DNA from: Piper betle
Taxonomy: Eukaryota; Streptophyta; Magnoliopsida; Piperales; Piperaceae
DNA: 64,000 bases
Assembly: GCA_033002965.1 (NCBI GenBank)
Contig: JAURVB010000026.1
Span: 48,025-112,024 of the forward strand
Direction of reading: 5' to 3'
Numbering within the stretch: position 1 is the stretch's first letter; each line of letters starts with the position of its first letter. The notes below the pieces were generated by a model, which was not told where the DNA came from, did no database searches, and was given only the letters and a program-made list of their open reading frames with translations. Position numbers and translations under genes: made by a program. Below, in pieces: positions 9,431 to 22,082 of the stretch.

Positions 9431-12400
9431 TGTAAAACTCATGACTCGAGTCAGAGTTTTACATTACCTACCTAGTCGGTTCAACTGTAGATTTGAGTTA
9501 AGTCAGTTTCGTGAACCGCGTGCTAAGTCGAAGCCAGCCGTGAGTTATGAGCGATTAGGGTCAAGTGTACCTGAATAAATGATGATAACGTCAAAAAGAT
9601 GGTGAGAAATAAGTTATCAGAATATATGAAAGTATGTAGTACTTGCTTTTTTTATGTATTTGATCATAGAAATAATTTTAGTCTGAATAACGCATTAGGA
9701 TACATTATAGGGAAATTTGGGTGGGTTGTTTGTTATAGAACATGTCATTGTGTGTTGTGGTGTGTAATATATTTTATGAAATTTTCCCATATTTTTTAGA
9801 ATTTTTAGGATCTATTATGAACTAGTTATTATTTTGACTTGAGTAAGAATTGAGTCAATACTTATTTACGAGTTTGACACCGAAGTGTTTCTTCTCCCTC
9901 GTGACACTTCCTCACCCCAAACCCCATTACGGCCGCCCTTGTGTTCATCGCTGACACTGCACTGTCGTCGATTGACGCTGCCCTGTCCCACTGTGCCATC
10001 GCCGTGCTTCCTTGACCAACCCCGGCCACTGTTTGGCCGCTACGACGCTAGAATTGCCCCACGAATGCGCGATGTTCCCCAAGTCGATTCGCTGTCGTCA
10101 AGGCCGTGCCGCTGCTGCCGTGACCCCGAGACCACTCCCTTGACCTCCCCGACATTTCCCCCCTCCCTAGCACCACTGTCGAGGCCGACCATGGGCTCGA
10201 TTGAAGCGACCAACTGCCATGGTTGTCGTCACCGCTGTCGGTGATCATCGCCACACCTAGCATTCTCACCGTGCACCACCATTGGGTCGAGCTCATCGAG
10301 CTGATGCCAACAGTACCCTATACCACTACCATCCCGTCGGTCGCCAAAAAACTGTCGGAAAACCGTTGAAATCTGCCGAGAAACCGTTGGAACCTGCCAG
10401 AAAACCATATTCGTTGGAATTCACCGAATCTTCCCGGAATTTGTCCAGTCAAACCTAATAGAACTTCTGATGCCGCCGAGCTCCAAATTCAAGCTTTGAG
10501 ACACGTGATGAAACCCTAACCGTCGCCGATTGCCGACAACACGAGGTATAATTACCTCCAATTTAATTGTTTAAAATTGATTATTATTAGCACAACATGC
10601 TAGGATTGATTGTTTGATATGATGAATGCTTGATTGTGAATGAAGTGATGGTTCGCAAGACTTGTTTGATAGTGAATGGATTTTAGTAATCTAATTAAGT
10701 AAAATAAATCTGAGCACGCTAACTGACAACAACGTAACTTAGAAAAACATAATGAATTTGGTATGAATAGGATGAGGTAGAGTTATTTCTACATTGATAA
10801 TTATTTGATTGTTGATGGATGATGTTTGTGTTGTGAGTGTGTTGATCGTGATGAGTTTGATGCATCATTCAGTAACAGGCGTTAGCTTGTAGATTTGATG
10901 TGTAGGGACAGAGCAGGAGCTCGCTACCTAGGCACAAGGACACGCTTGGAGCTTCTTTCAGGTCCGTTTAGGACTCACTCTTTATTTATTGTCTCATTCT
11001 ATTGTGTTTTGATTAGAATAGGAAAGAGGACGTGTTGAGTGGTGGTTTTATCGTATCCTACTCCACACTGGCCATTTAGCCAATCATATTTTCGGATTAA
11101 TAACCCTCGAGGATGCGATCCCTCGAGTATGTTTTCAAACTCAGATCTAGCTCATGATGCCTTTGGGCTTATTTTACAAAATTCTCTACCCAGGCCTATG
11201 TATAAGTAGTTTTCGCATTTTCAGTGAGATGTGAGACGGAAGAATCCGATAGCTACCGTAACTACCTACCTATTCTGAGCCACGAGCCAAATGTTACTAT
11301 ATGAAAATAAGTGTCTCATAAATTAATTTTCTATTAATTTTTAAAATTTTAAATAAATTCATAACAATAAATTTAATATACAAATGCTCGGAATAATCTA
11401 AGCCTCATGAACCGAACCAAAATCCCATTGCCATGCAAACAATCTAGAAAAAGAATAGTCCAATAATTGAGTCTTCCAGCTGTCTTGACTCTACGCATCG
11501 TTCCATGCTCATACCTGGTGAGGCAATTCCGTGTTAGTGATAAAAACACTAAGTCATATAATTAGAAGAAATAATTAATATATTCCACAATATCTGAATT
11601 ATGTCTTTTAGTGATTATGAGCCTATGTTGAGCTCTTGATATGCTGGGAGGGTGGCCGCCCATCCAGCTACAATCCCATGTATGCGTACACACACTACGT
11701 GGCCCTCGGCCTATAGTTACCAATATTTGCCATTGACTCACCCTCTCGATATCACAAGTGCATAATGAGCCGCTTGCGCTAATGTGCCCTGTCACCCCTT
11801 TCGGCATGGAGGCAGGTATTTAATCTTTCAAGAATTTTAAGAGTGTTGCCCTGTGTTAGACTGAGCCAATTGTTTGACCCCGGTTGCATTTGGCACATGG
11901 TGATTGAATGTCGACTCAGGCCGACCAAGACTCCCAAATTGAAATATATAACATTTCAAGTAATTATATGGACCTGGTATTGTGATGAGGAACCCGCAAC
12001 TATGACACACGATTCTAAAGCCTTCCCTTTGTGAGTCAAATGTGCTTACAAACTGTCCAAAGGATGTTTCATTTAACAATAACAGAGCTCTCCTTTATAT
12101 AGAAGAATATGTGTAGAATTTAAGAAGTCACTACATTAAATTTTATTAATATGTGTGGAGTTCAAGAAGGTACTACATTAAATTTTATAAAAAAGAATGC
12201 AATCATAAATAATTATATTAAATACCAACAATTAGTTTGATAATAAAAAGTCAAAAACTTATTATTGACTTAATGTGAATGAATGTTAAATTGCACTCAC
12301 AACTCCCAATCCCAAAAATTCAATAAACAAAATTGATTTAAAACCATTCATAAATATCATTGTACCGATATAATAAAGGTTAATATTAATTCTTAAGTAT

Positions 12401-13533
12401 TAACTTTTCCAGGGTTTTATAGCCACGTCTTGAGATAGGGCGTGTGTTTGTCAAAGCGGGCTCTAGAACTGGTGAGTGTCCACTCCATTCCCGAGGGATC
12501 TTGACAACTCCACCTTTAAGTTCCTCAAACTCGAGAGAAGTGTGGAGGGTTTTGGGTATTGTTGTGGAGTGCATGTTTAGACTTGTGGCGAAAAAGGGTA
12601 CTGAAGGCGCATGTCTGAAAGTACCCGGCCTCTATACTTAGGGCCAAGAGTAATATGAAGGACATACAGGGCTAAGATGAACCAAAATGATTTTCCCGTG
12701 CAAAGGGATAGTTTAAATGACCAAGAAAAGAGAATGTTTTGGAAAGAGAAAGATATGGAAGGGGATGCTGCTGCCTTAGAGCGACAACTCCCATTACTGC
12801 CCTTATGAGAGTTCTTGAGGAAGTATATGAGATTTTTATTCAACAGGAGGGTTAGCTCTCCTGTATCAGATTGATATTAATTATTTTTTAGACTGGTAAC
12901 ACTCGTTACTAACAATTTTATATATTTATGTAGGTGAGAATTATGATGAATGAAAGCTGTCGAGACTACGAAGGAGCAGCACAAATCCATGCACACATAT
13001 ACCTGCCATGTGTAATGTATAATGATGGTGTGTTGATGTTATGTGAATGATAATCATGTTGTGTTATGCCTTGATAAACTGCCTATAAAAACGAATAGAT
13101 AAATGTGAATGAACAGGGAGTCTTGGAGCTCAAACTTGGCTCAGGTGAAAACGAAAGTGATAATGACTGAATACTATGGTAGATTATCATGTTTTATATT
13201 ATTTTGATAGAATATTTATATATTTATGTTGTGGACAGGTTGGCCCTTATTGTACTTTTAGGAAAACTCTGTCTATTTTTCTATAGAAATATATTTTTTC
13301 TTTTGATTTTCTCATTTATTGTTTTGTCCTATTTTTGCTTGTACGTCATGGCATGCATGTAAGATTACGTTAGAACCCAATTGTTTCATCCATGTTTTGC
13401 ATGTCACATCTCTATCTTAAGACGTTGAGGGCAAATCTGGGTCAGCTTAACCGAATCCACTAAATTAGCGAACAGTTCAGCTGCCGATGACATTTTCGGG
13501 TCGGTTCATGGTGAGCCGAAACAAGGTGTTATA
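9431..13533 (+). mobile_element. Element A 3' LTR with nested insertion
   Basis: The LTR starts TGTAAAACTC and ends GTGTTATA (GTGTTACA in the 5' copy). It is 4103 bp long, of which 1165 bp plus a 5-bp duplication is a nested solo LTR (11257-12421), so the native LTR is about 2.9 kb. A GC-rich block at about 9885-10540 contains a 119-codon sense ORF. The start of the LTR shows an inverted repeat around 'gagtcagagttttaca'. Confidence 0.85.
11252..12426 (-). mobile_element. Solo LTR nested in element A 3' LTR, with target duplication
   Basis: The LTR occupies 11257-12421 (1165 bp) and is flanked by GCTAC (11252-11256) and GCCAC (12422-12426), a 5-bp target duplication with one change. The uninterrupted 5' LTR has GCCAC once at this place. 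It is the same family as the outer LTR of 52965-55893, whose adjacent primer site shows that the transcription sense is minus. Confidence 0.9.
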
Positions 13534-15033
13534 GGGTAGTTTTGATAATTTTTTTATAGCGAATGACTTTTGAACAATCGATTGAGTGTTAGCCAAACGT
13601 TTGTTTAAACGGGTAATGCGAACTTTAGCTACCGAACCTATGATCAAAGCTATATCGAAGTTTTCTCAACTTCAAATTCCTTGTTCCACATCAGCCCCAT
13701 TTTTGACTTCCAGACTCTTGACCATATATATATATAATTGAAAAATTAAGATGAGCTACACATCATATCGTTTATATGAACTACACATTAAATTTGAACC
13801 TTTTTTAGTTGGTCCCATAAAATTATATATATATAGTAAAATACATAACTAGGTGATTGATAAAATTTTGTTTTTTTAACATTAATGTGACCTAATTTTA
13901 GATTTTAAAAGATGCACTAGTCATAATTGCATAAATCGGGCGATTCCTAGTTAGATCGGTTGGGTTTACCCGGCTAGATTAGAAACTCGGTGATTTAGAG
14001 GCCGACTCGTTTTGGGTGAAAAATGGGCCATGAATCACCCCGTTTTGTGCACCGATTTGGCAACGGAGAAAATCGGACGAATTGGTTCCCTCTCTCGAGA
14101 AACCAAAACTCTACCTGACATGATCCACTCCCATGGGGATTCAATCATCAACCGACGCCGCCCCTGTGCTCCAAGCCATCATCGACCACCCAAGAATATG
14201 ATCACCACTACTCTCAAAACAATGCCCCTCTAAAGACCCGCCCACCTTGAACCCCCACCACTGTTTTGGCCGGGCAGGCAAGCACTGGTCCTGTCTTCCA
14301 AGTAGCCTGTGCTCCAAAGTTCGGCCATTGCTAGTCTCTGCTTCCTTGCTACTCTCTGAACACAAATACTAGCAAGCAGCGGATTGGCGAGACTGGCAAG
14401 CCGCAGATCCTTCCCCTCCTAATCTGAATTTTCTTTTGTAGCTTTCATATATGTTTTCAAAGTTCTGTATTGATTAGAAAATGATTAATTAGTGAATAAG
14501 ATGTGTGGTTCATGTTACCTTACAATTCTTCATGCATTGAAGGGCTTTGATCTTCTAATGAGCTGATTGATCTTACTTTGCTGTCTAGAAAGTAATAAAT
14601 AGTGTTTAGCATAGAATGCACCAAAAAACTGAACCAGTTCATTATAAATATTATTATATGTGATTGCAAGCATGATAAATATTATATAGTCAAAATATTA
14701 TGATTTTATTACACACGAATTACATGATTTGAACCGATTTTTATCCGACTTTTTATAAATCGATTCAATTTAATGACTCTCTCGCTCATCCACACACACA
14801 TCTCGTTCAACAAATATTTGAATGATATCTTAATAATCATTCCTTCTGCAATTGCATGTTTGAATTACAACATAGCTTGCAATAGTTGTATACATTATTT
14901 GGGGGTAAAGGCCTTGAAAGTTTCAAGACAAAAATATCAAATTGTGTATAAATATGTTGGACCATAATTTGCCGGAGTTTACTGCATTACCTTAGTATAT
15001 ATAAAATGGGTAGCCATCTAATGCTCCAATTAC
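13534..15033. other. Intergenic spacer between element A and the host gene
   Basis: 13534-13720 matches the repeat at 1-190. 13720-13900 is AT-rich with short TA runs. 13930-14430 is more GC-rich and contains short ORFs (14012-14233 plus, 14141-14365 minus) without recognisable domains. 14430-15033 is AT-rich; it should include the 3' UTR and poly(A) site of the minus-strand gene ending at 15034, but I see no clear AATAAA. Confidence 0.6.
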
Positions 15034-18000
15034 TCACTTAAATACAAGGTTGTGACAGGTCCGATCACAGGGGTAAGGACAGTCTATAAGCTTCACCTCT
15101 CTCCTGTCAAAAAACCAATCGCCAACTGCTTGAGAGATTCCCTGCCATTTGACAAACAAATTAGTATATTTCAGGAGATAAGACAGTTGACAATATAAAA
15201 TTGAATCATCTACAGTATTTTCGCAATAATTGTTTTCATAATATATCTTAAGATTACTGATTATGTTGAACTAATAGTCAGCATCTATTTCCCTATGATA
15301 GCTACAAATATTTCTGGCTTTTAATATATTCCATACATAATTATTTGATCTTTTTCTTCCACCTCTTACCCTAAAAGGTGTTCGGGACATGAATCCTAAA
15401 TTAAAAACCATGAGATCATAAATGACTAAGTTTTGATGGTTGGATGCCCTTTGCTGACCAGCCATTTGGGACCAGCCAAGGAGCAAAGTTACACCATTAT
15501 TTGATCAAGTAATGAAAAAGAAAACCCGTCCTGCAACTATCTTTGAACAGAGTTTTACCACCAGTACCTGGTTTCTGATCAGTGGAGAGTTATCTGCAAA
15601 CCATGTATCTTGCCTCTCTGTTTGGCAATGAGCAAAACAAGAGTTGATGAATAGTCCGTTTTGCCTTGACATTGAGAAGCCTCTTACGACTGACAACATA
15701 TGATTGCGAAAATCTGACAAAGGTTTAAAAGCCATGTAAGAAGAAAGAGTAGTCGGGATGCAAACAGAGAAAAATAGGTGATTCACAAGATCGAACCATT
15801 GAAAAAACGGATTTGTGATGCAGAACAGGTGGCATGATTTAATTTACAATTATGCCAATAACCATGAGGATCTGCTGATGGAGGAGCTAGACTGGCTTGT
15901 ACCTTTGCAAGAAGAATATTTGTTTCAAGTAAAACACAAAACTGAAGAACCAAATTTTTTAAATCTTTAATTTTCACTTATGAAGGCATATGAACTTTTA
16001 CCTGCCAGGCATCATATGCTGCATTCAGAAGAAACATCGGAGTCCTAATATTCGCCACCAAGTTTTGAGGAAAGAAACACTGATAAGATAAAGGTGAGAG
16101 CAATCACTATTTGTGTGTGATAATGAGAGTGCAAAGACGTAGACATTTTTACTTTCATACAGATACTTTAAATTTTCAGCATTACCGATGTAGGGTCCAT
16201 GTGGGATGAACAAGAAGTTGGCAGATTCCTTGCAACTCCCTGGTGTGAATAACAAGGTATTAGAAAACCAAGAATAAGTCCCTCCCAAAAGATAATACCT
16301 TTGAATATTCAAATACGACTAGTTGTAGCAGCAGTATCCAATCAACCCTAAAATGCAGTTCAACTAAGAAGACAATGAAATTACTAGAAGCCCTGCATGT
16401 TTATTTTAAAGTAGTCAAGATGTCGTGCCACGCATTGCTTATGTTAAAGATAGACTCCAATTTTAGAGATGAACTCTCATTAAATGAAGAGATAGACTAT
16501 AATAATTTGATTTGTATTATATTTTATTTTTCGTGCATTTTGATTGATTGAATGTCCTACTTTTAAGCAAAGCTTGACTATCGCTCCAGTCCACATATAG
16601 GAATTCAAAAGGTTTTCTTAATGGGCATAATTTGTAAGTCAATAAGTTATTTTGGTAAACAGGCAACATATTTAAAACAAAGTTACAAAAGAGTAAAAAT
16701 TACAGACCTGAAAGCTAACAATGCCTTGAAAAAGAGATCTTAAGGTGTGACCACCAGACACATCCATCCTGTCATTCCAACAAGTACTACATAAATGAAA
16801 CATAATAGTATGTCGAAAAATCCAACGACAAGACGATAATATGAATTTGCTACCACTGTTGATTAAGTTAACATGATATTCAAAACACTAACCCTGCATT
16901 TACCGGGTGCAGCACTACTTCTAATTTGAGAAAAAGAGGTTGCACCAATAATTAATTGCCCCACTTCCATGAATTCCCATTAATCACAAACTTTGAAATT
17001 CATCATAACATGCTTGTAAAGCAGGGCGGTTTACATTCATAGAGAGAAGATGTCTGACTCAGGTAACTCATTATTTATCTTGGTTCATATTTTATAAGAA
17101 ATTGGGGATTTGACATGCTGCACACTATCTTAAAAGACATGCTTCTCAAACAACATAAAGATTTGAAGTGGTAGGGCATTAGTAGAACATACGCATCAAG
17201 GAACATTCCAGCATCAGCAAGGCACTTGACTTTGGTGGCCCTTGGAAACATCAGCCGAAACTCATCACAGTGTAATATAGAAGCTAACCCTCCAGCTGAG
17301 CATCCAGAGAGTAGAGCCTAGAGAAGACCACACGCATAAAAATACAGAAAAAAATTTGAACTTGAAATAATAATTTATTATTAAAAAGAAAGTTGTTAAA
17401 ATACGTATGCCTGAAAAAGTAAACACCTGGTGGGCATAGCGCATCCCTTTCGACATGAGTTCCTCCATTGCTGCCAGCCAAATTCGTTGGCCTCGGAACA
17501 TGAGTTTTGCAGCCTATTAGACAGAGGAAGACAAGAACATACACCTCAAACCAATCAAAACTCAAAAATAAAATGGAGTGAATAACTGTCCGACAAAATA
17601 ATGAAAACATAGCATCAGACTAACCTCATTCTGACCCTCACCGCTAAAAGAGGCTCCATCACAGTAGCGAACCTTGACTCTATTCCAGTTAAAAAAATCT
17701 ACACCATCAAATATAAGCATTAGAATAAAGAAGAATTGTGCAGGCTCCGTGTGAGTGACGAGAGGAAAGGTAATATACGAGAGGAAAGGGTGGTTGAGTA
17801 TACCAGGATTTTCTTCCTTCTTGTTGCTTAGTATCCCAGTAAATGGTAATTGCTTTTCCATATAATAAGACGAGCCACGGCGAGTTGTCTTTCGGTAAAC
17901 GCATGTTCGAACATCATTACACCAGCCTCCACCCTAAACATGATAAAGGCCTCAACTATATTGACAAGTAATGAAGGAAAATATGAAGCAAACAAATGTT

Positions 18001-19549
18001 GGAAGTGTTCATTTGGGTAATTAACATTACCTCCAACTGGATAAGCCAACTGTTTGCACCAGATCCATAACCTCTGTGCAAGTGGTAACCAGGGAGTGAC
18101 CCGTCCAAGCATACTTAAATCAAATTTGGATAAGATGAGTACAAGATAAAGGATTGTTATGCAATTAACTTAAAAGAAAGCCATTATTCCCTTAAGCACG
18201 CACGAAGAAGCTGTAAGCTACAATTATAAGCACCTTCACTCATTTCAAAAATCATATAACAATACAAGCTTTTCTTCCAGCATCTTCACTCATTTCAGAA
18301 ATCATTTAACAATACAAGCTTTATTTCCAACTGATAACCACTCAAGTAGCCTTTTCACTTTTTAAGGCACCCACATTTAATTGGCGTGTTATTATTGAAG
18401 GCTACACATTGATAGAGATAATTCTACTTTTGCAATGAAATAATCTATAGAAATATAGTCTAATGAACTGCCATGGGTGAAATAATTGTTGTACTGGTTA
18501 TAGCTTTTGAGGTCCTATACCGCACGGGTGGATTTGGGGGTGGTTTAGATCGGAAAACCTAATCATAATTTCCAGTGGCATCAAGGAATATTTATATATT
18601 TTCGCCATAAGTTCGTGGTCACAACTTTTCTATATTCAAGAGAAGCAAGAGGATTTGTATTTTCTGGTGTTAGAATCATGTGTTGGCCTCACCAAAACGT
18701 TCTAAAGATTGAGTTAAAAAAATCCTACGGCTGTTAGTAACAAAACACAAAATTTACATTTAACTAATCAATTAAGTTGAGATATATCAGGGGAGATATC
18801 TCAACATCCATCAACAAGAGCTGACTTGGGCTCGACAAATCTACCATCTTGAGAAGTAGACGACGAAAAGAGGGAGGAAGATAAATTGTGAAAGGGAGAC
18901 TTTTTCCTATTGACGATTCTAGATCTGCAAGGTGACATCCATTTACTCGATCTCTTCACTGAGAAGGTATGTTATATTATATATTTCATACGTCTGATGA
19001 CTAACTTCTACAGTACGGTTCTGGAGACATGGAGGCTTGTAACTTGTAATCATATGATATGACATTTTGATGGTGAAAATCTTGACTTGCATTGAAGTAA
19101 ACACATGGGAAAACCTCTTTAATTCAATTTGATCTTGTTTTTGTATCCTACATGATCGACAACTAAAACAGAGTACTAATAACATGTGTTTACAACAGCC
19201 AAATTATGAAAGGAGTTTTCCAACGACCATCTTCAAGACATTACCACTAAACATCAATCTTCCCGATTTAAATCCAAACCAACTAAGAAAACATGAAATG
19301 GGTATACTCGAAGTCACTATTGCCATAAACATAAAAAGCAAGCAAAAGGGTACCTGCGCTTTTAGACGCAGCAGCCGGGATGAGGGTGAGGGGAACCATG
19401 AGAGGCCTGGGAGCAGCTCCGTATTTATTCTCGTACGCATGAACCACGTCAGACACATTCCAGCCGTCGAAGCCGTCGACCCATCTGCAATAACCGCAGC
19501 ATGCATAGAAGAAGACGAAGAGGCTCAGAGAGATAGCCTTGTCCGCCAT
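15034..19549 (-). CDS. PAE: Pectin acetylesterase, intact 12-exon gene
   Basis: Exons on the minus strand: 19549-19354, 18113-18031, 17933-17804, 17698-17625, 17513-17427, 17317-17193, 16768-16708, 16239-16186, 16079-16002, 15902-15797, 15713-15568, 15141-15034. They join in frame through GT..AG introns to 1248 bp (415 aa), the usual family length. The start MADKAISL was chosen because a hydrophobic signal peptide (residues 3-24) follows and the longer frame adds no family sequence. Family blocks: SWLIQLEGGGWC (about 86-97), [18 protein letters not shown] (139-156), GCSAGG (nucleophile Ser197), LNAAYDAWQ (Asp293), [10 protein letters not shown] (His360), and a Cys-rich end. The enzyme (CE13/Notum-like alpha/beta hydrolase) removes acetyl groups from pectin in the cell wall. 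The first intron is 1.24 kb. No disabling change was seen. The triad assignment follows the family. Confidence 0.96.
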
Positions 19550-19660
19550 GGCAGCCCACCGTCGGCAATGGCGGATCTGACAAACGTTATACTTAGATTT
19601 GATTGAGTGTAGACGGCAGCGAATGGGGTTGCCGACAGGAGTCAAGAAGTAAGTGGTCCG

Positions 19661-19670
19661 ATATTTTATA
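19661..19670 (-). promoter_or_regulatory. Candidate TATA box of the pectin acetylesterase gene
   Basis: TATAAAATAT on the minus strand lies about 112 bp upstream of the ATG, which suits a short 5' UTR starting near 19630. It is a prediction from motif and distance only. Confidence 0.5.
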
Positions 19671-19945
19671 TCCAGCTCTATACATACAAAACACTTGGGG
19701 GGGAATTTGCTGGGGAGGCTTTTAATGATGCTGCACACTTGAGATTAGAGAAGAGACATCATATTTTAGGGAATGAAAAGTGTGTGGCGGCGACATGTGG
19801 GTGGACCCAACGTGGATGTAGCTGTGTATATTATTGTTATGGGTTACAGCTCTCATGTAGACGTGTAGATAAGTGTGCTGATGACGGTGGCAATGATGCG
19901 CCCTTTTGGGAACATTCACTTTCCTTATTCTTTTTCCTTTGTTTG
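19671..19945. other. Upstream region of the pectin acetylesterase gene
   Basis: This moderately GC-rich stretch, with a pyrimidine-rich run at 19918-19942, separates the candidate TATA box from the tandem repeats. It is the likely proximal promoter. No specific regulatory motif is claimed. Confidence 0.3.
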
Positions 19946-20620
19946 TTGGGAAGGGATGCATGATACATAGTTGTTAGTTGCCGAAGATCTTGCCACTATA
20001 TTTTCCCACGAAAACAAATCAATTTTTAAGACTTTGTACGTAACAAAATTATAAAATTTTATAAATCTTTCAGAACAAACCCTAGACTATAACATACACA
20101 TTCAGATCCACTCGCACAATACGCACTCATACATACAGCACCAATCTTACACAACTATGCTCACCATTGCTTCGTGTGTTGGGAAGGGATCCAGCGCTAA
20201 ATATTTATCTGTTGCTAATGGTCCTACGACTATATTCGGCGACGAATATAAATCAATTTTTAGGACTTCGTAGCAATGAAATTGTAAAATTCAATAAAAT
20301 TTTCAAGACAATCTCTAATTTATAACACACCAACCCATCCATTGCCCCAACGCACACATACATACAATACCAATCTTACACAATCACGCTAGCCATTACT
20401 TTGTTGGGAAGGCATCCACAGCTAAATATTTGTTTGTCGCTAAAGATCCCACCACTATATTCAGCAACAAGTATAAATCTATTTTTAAAACGTTATAAAA
20501 TTGTAAAATTATAAAAAAAATTTAAAATAATCTCTAATCTATAACTCCCCCCGATCCACTCTCCTAACACACCTACATACAACAATAATCTTACACAGTC
20601 CGCTCCCCGTGAGCGAATGG
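19946..20620. repeat. Three diverged tandem units of about 225-233 bp
   Basis: Units start with TTGGGAAGG(G/C)AT at 19946, 20179 and 20404. Each then has a 'cactatatt' or 'gactatatt' block, 'taaatc.atttttA', an AT-rich stretch, 'atctct.attataac' and a tail 'acatacaa...aatcttacacaa'. Identity between units is moderate by eye. A shorter echo of the block appears near 20875-20920. Confidence 0.75.
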
Positions 20621-22082
20621 CACTGAACCCCGACCCCTACCTAACGCACAGATCTGTAATAACATACAAGCAATAGACCAATAAGTTGATAACATACAAG
20701 CATATATTTTTACCATGCTCACAGCTTCATGTTTCCGTTAATTTCCATTGCATTATATTATGCTGCGTATTGCTCCCATACATCATCCTTTGTACCCTAT
20801 GGGGCCTGGCAGTTCCCATTTCCTACTTTGGGATTAGACAAGCATTCAAAATCCCCGCCACCACTAGACATTTTGCTTGTTGCTGAAGATCGATATTCGG
20901 CTGCCATGGTTGGGGACCAAGGAGTGGCTATTGCCCCTTCCGGTTGTCACACCCCATTCAATTGGATTGAGGGCCCATTGAGTTGTCTCAAGCCCATCAA
21001 TAGATAACATGCATTCGAAAAAAGTCGTGGCCCAGCTTGTGTGACTTGCCTCAAGTTCTAATCTATTATAATTGTGGTGGGACCCATAGATAATGAATAA
21101 AATTTAAAATATAATTGGGACCCACCGTGATATCAACTGTTTTGGGACAGCTATGGACTAGGTGCTAACGCACATTCAAAGCCAATAAGTGCCCATTGAT
21201 TTGGATGCCAGGGCAAGGGCCATGTGTTTCGACATTGGCCCGCTGACTATGCCCCTTCACTTCGCGACGAATTCAAGCAAACCATAATTAAGGTGCCAAA
21301 AAAACCATAATTAAGATCAGTTTGATAGTTGTGAAACTCGCATAAAAATTTTAAAATAGTCATTCTTACCAAAATAATTATATTTTATATAAAAAATAAT
21401 GTTACATTAATTATTTTGTAAACAATTAAATATAATTACACTTAATGATTATCTTATGTGGATCATTAATAACATTTCCCACAAAAAAATATTTTCGTCA
21501 TTTTCTTATTTTAATAGATAAGTAAGAGGGATTTTTTGACATGGGAGAGCATAGACGACATTTTACTTATTTTAATAAATCAGTAAGAGGAGAGCACGGT
21601 GCCATTTTAGGTATTCCATGATATCCCAGCTATTTAGGGAACATGAGAAGTAGATGAGCACATGGGTTCACCTATGAAAGTAATTATAATTAATTTAAAT
21701 ATATAATATATTGTAAAAGTATTTTTTATAATTAAATTACATATATATTATTTTAAATAAAATTTATTATTTAAAATTTTCATACTAATTTTTTTATGCC
21801 AACCAAATATAGCCTAAGACTCTCAAACCCCTAAAACTCATAAGACTTCAAGACAGTTTTGTATAAAGTATAAGGAGCTAACGTCAAGATATATAGCAGC
21901 CTCGTTAGATATGATATTTAATTCCTTAATTAAATATTTTTGCAGATAATTATTTAATTGAATCAAAGAAAATTAAAAGATAACGCAGATATTTCGAAGG
22001 ACAGGTAACACTTTGGCTTGAGAATATATATATATATATAGTAGGTAAAGTGATTATGAGACTGGGATAGAAAAAATTGTTC
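20621..22082. other. AT-rich spacer without a recognisable gene
   Basis: ORFs at 20686-20886 and 20729-21007 have no family motifs. 21300-21800 is strongly AT-rich and holds a short direct repeat: 'ttattttaata.at.agtaagagg' near 21507 and 21570. A TA run lies at 22024-22040. Nothing else is supported. Confidence 0.5.

Noticed and set aside
9599..9799. 66-codon ORF at the start of the element A 3' LTR
   Set aside because: AT-rich, no motifs and no counterpart frame in the other LTRs.
12386..12843. ORFs over the element A LTR (both strands)
   Set aside because: They match similar chance ORFs at 3863-4304 in the other LTR and have no domain; they are LTR sequence.
19283..19738. Longer N-terminal extension of the pectin acetylesterase (start at 19738)
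   Set aside because: The extra 63 residues precede a good signal peptide and would cross the candidate TATA box; the start at 19549 is better.
20729..21007. 92-codon ORF upstream of the pectin acetylesterase
   Set aside because: No family motifs, overlaps another ORF, and lies in repeat-like sequence.
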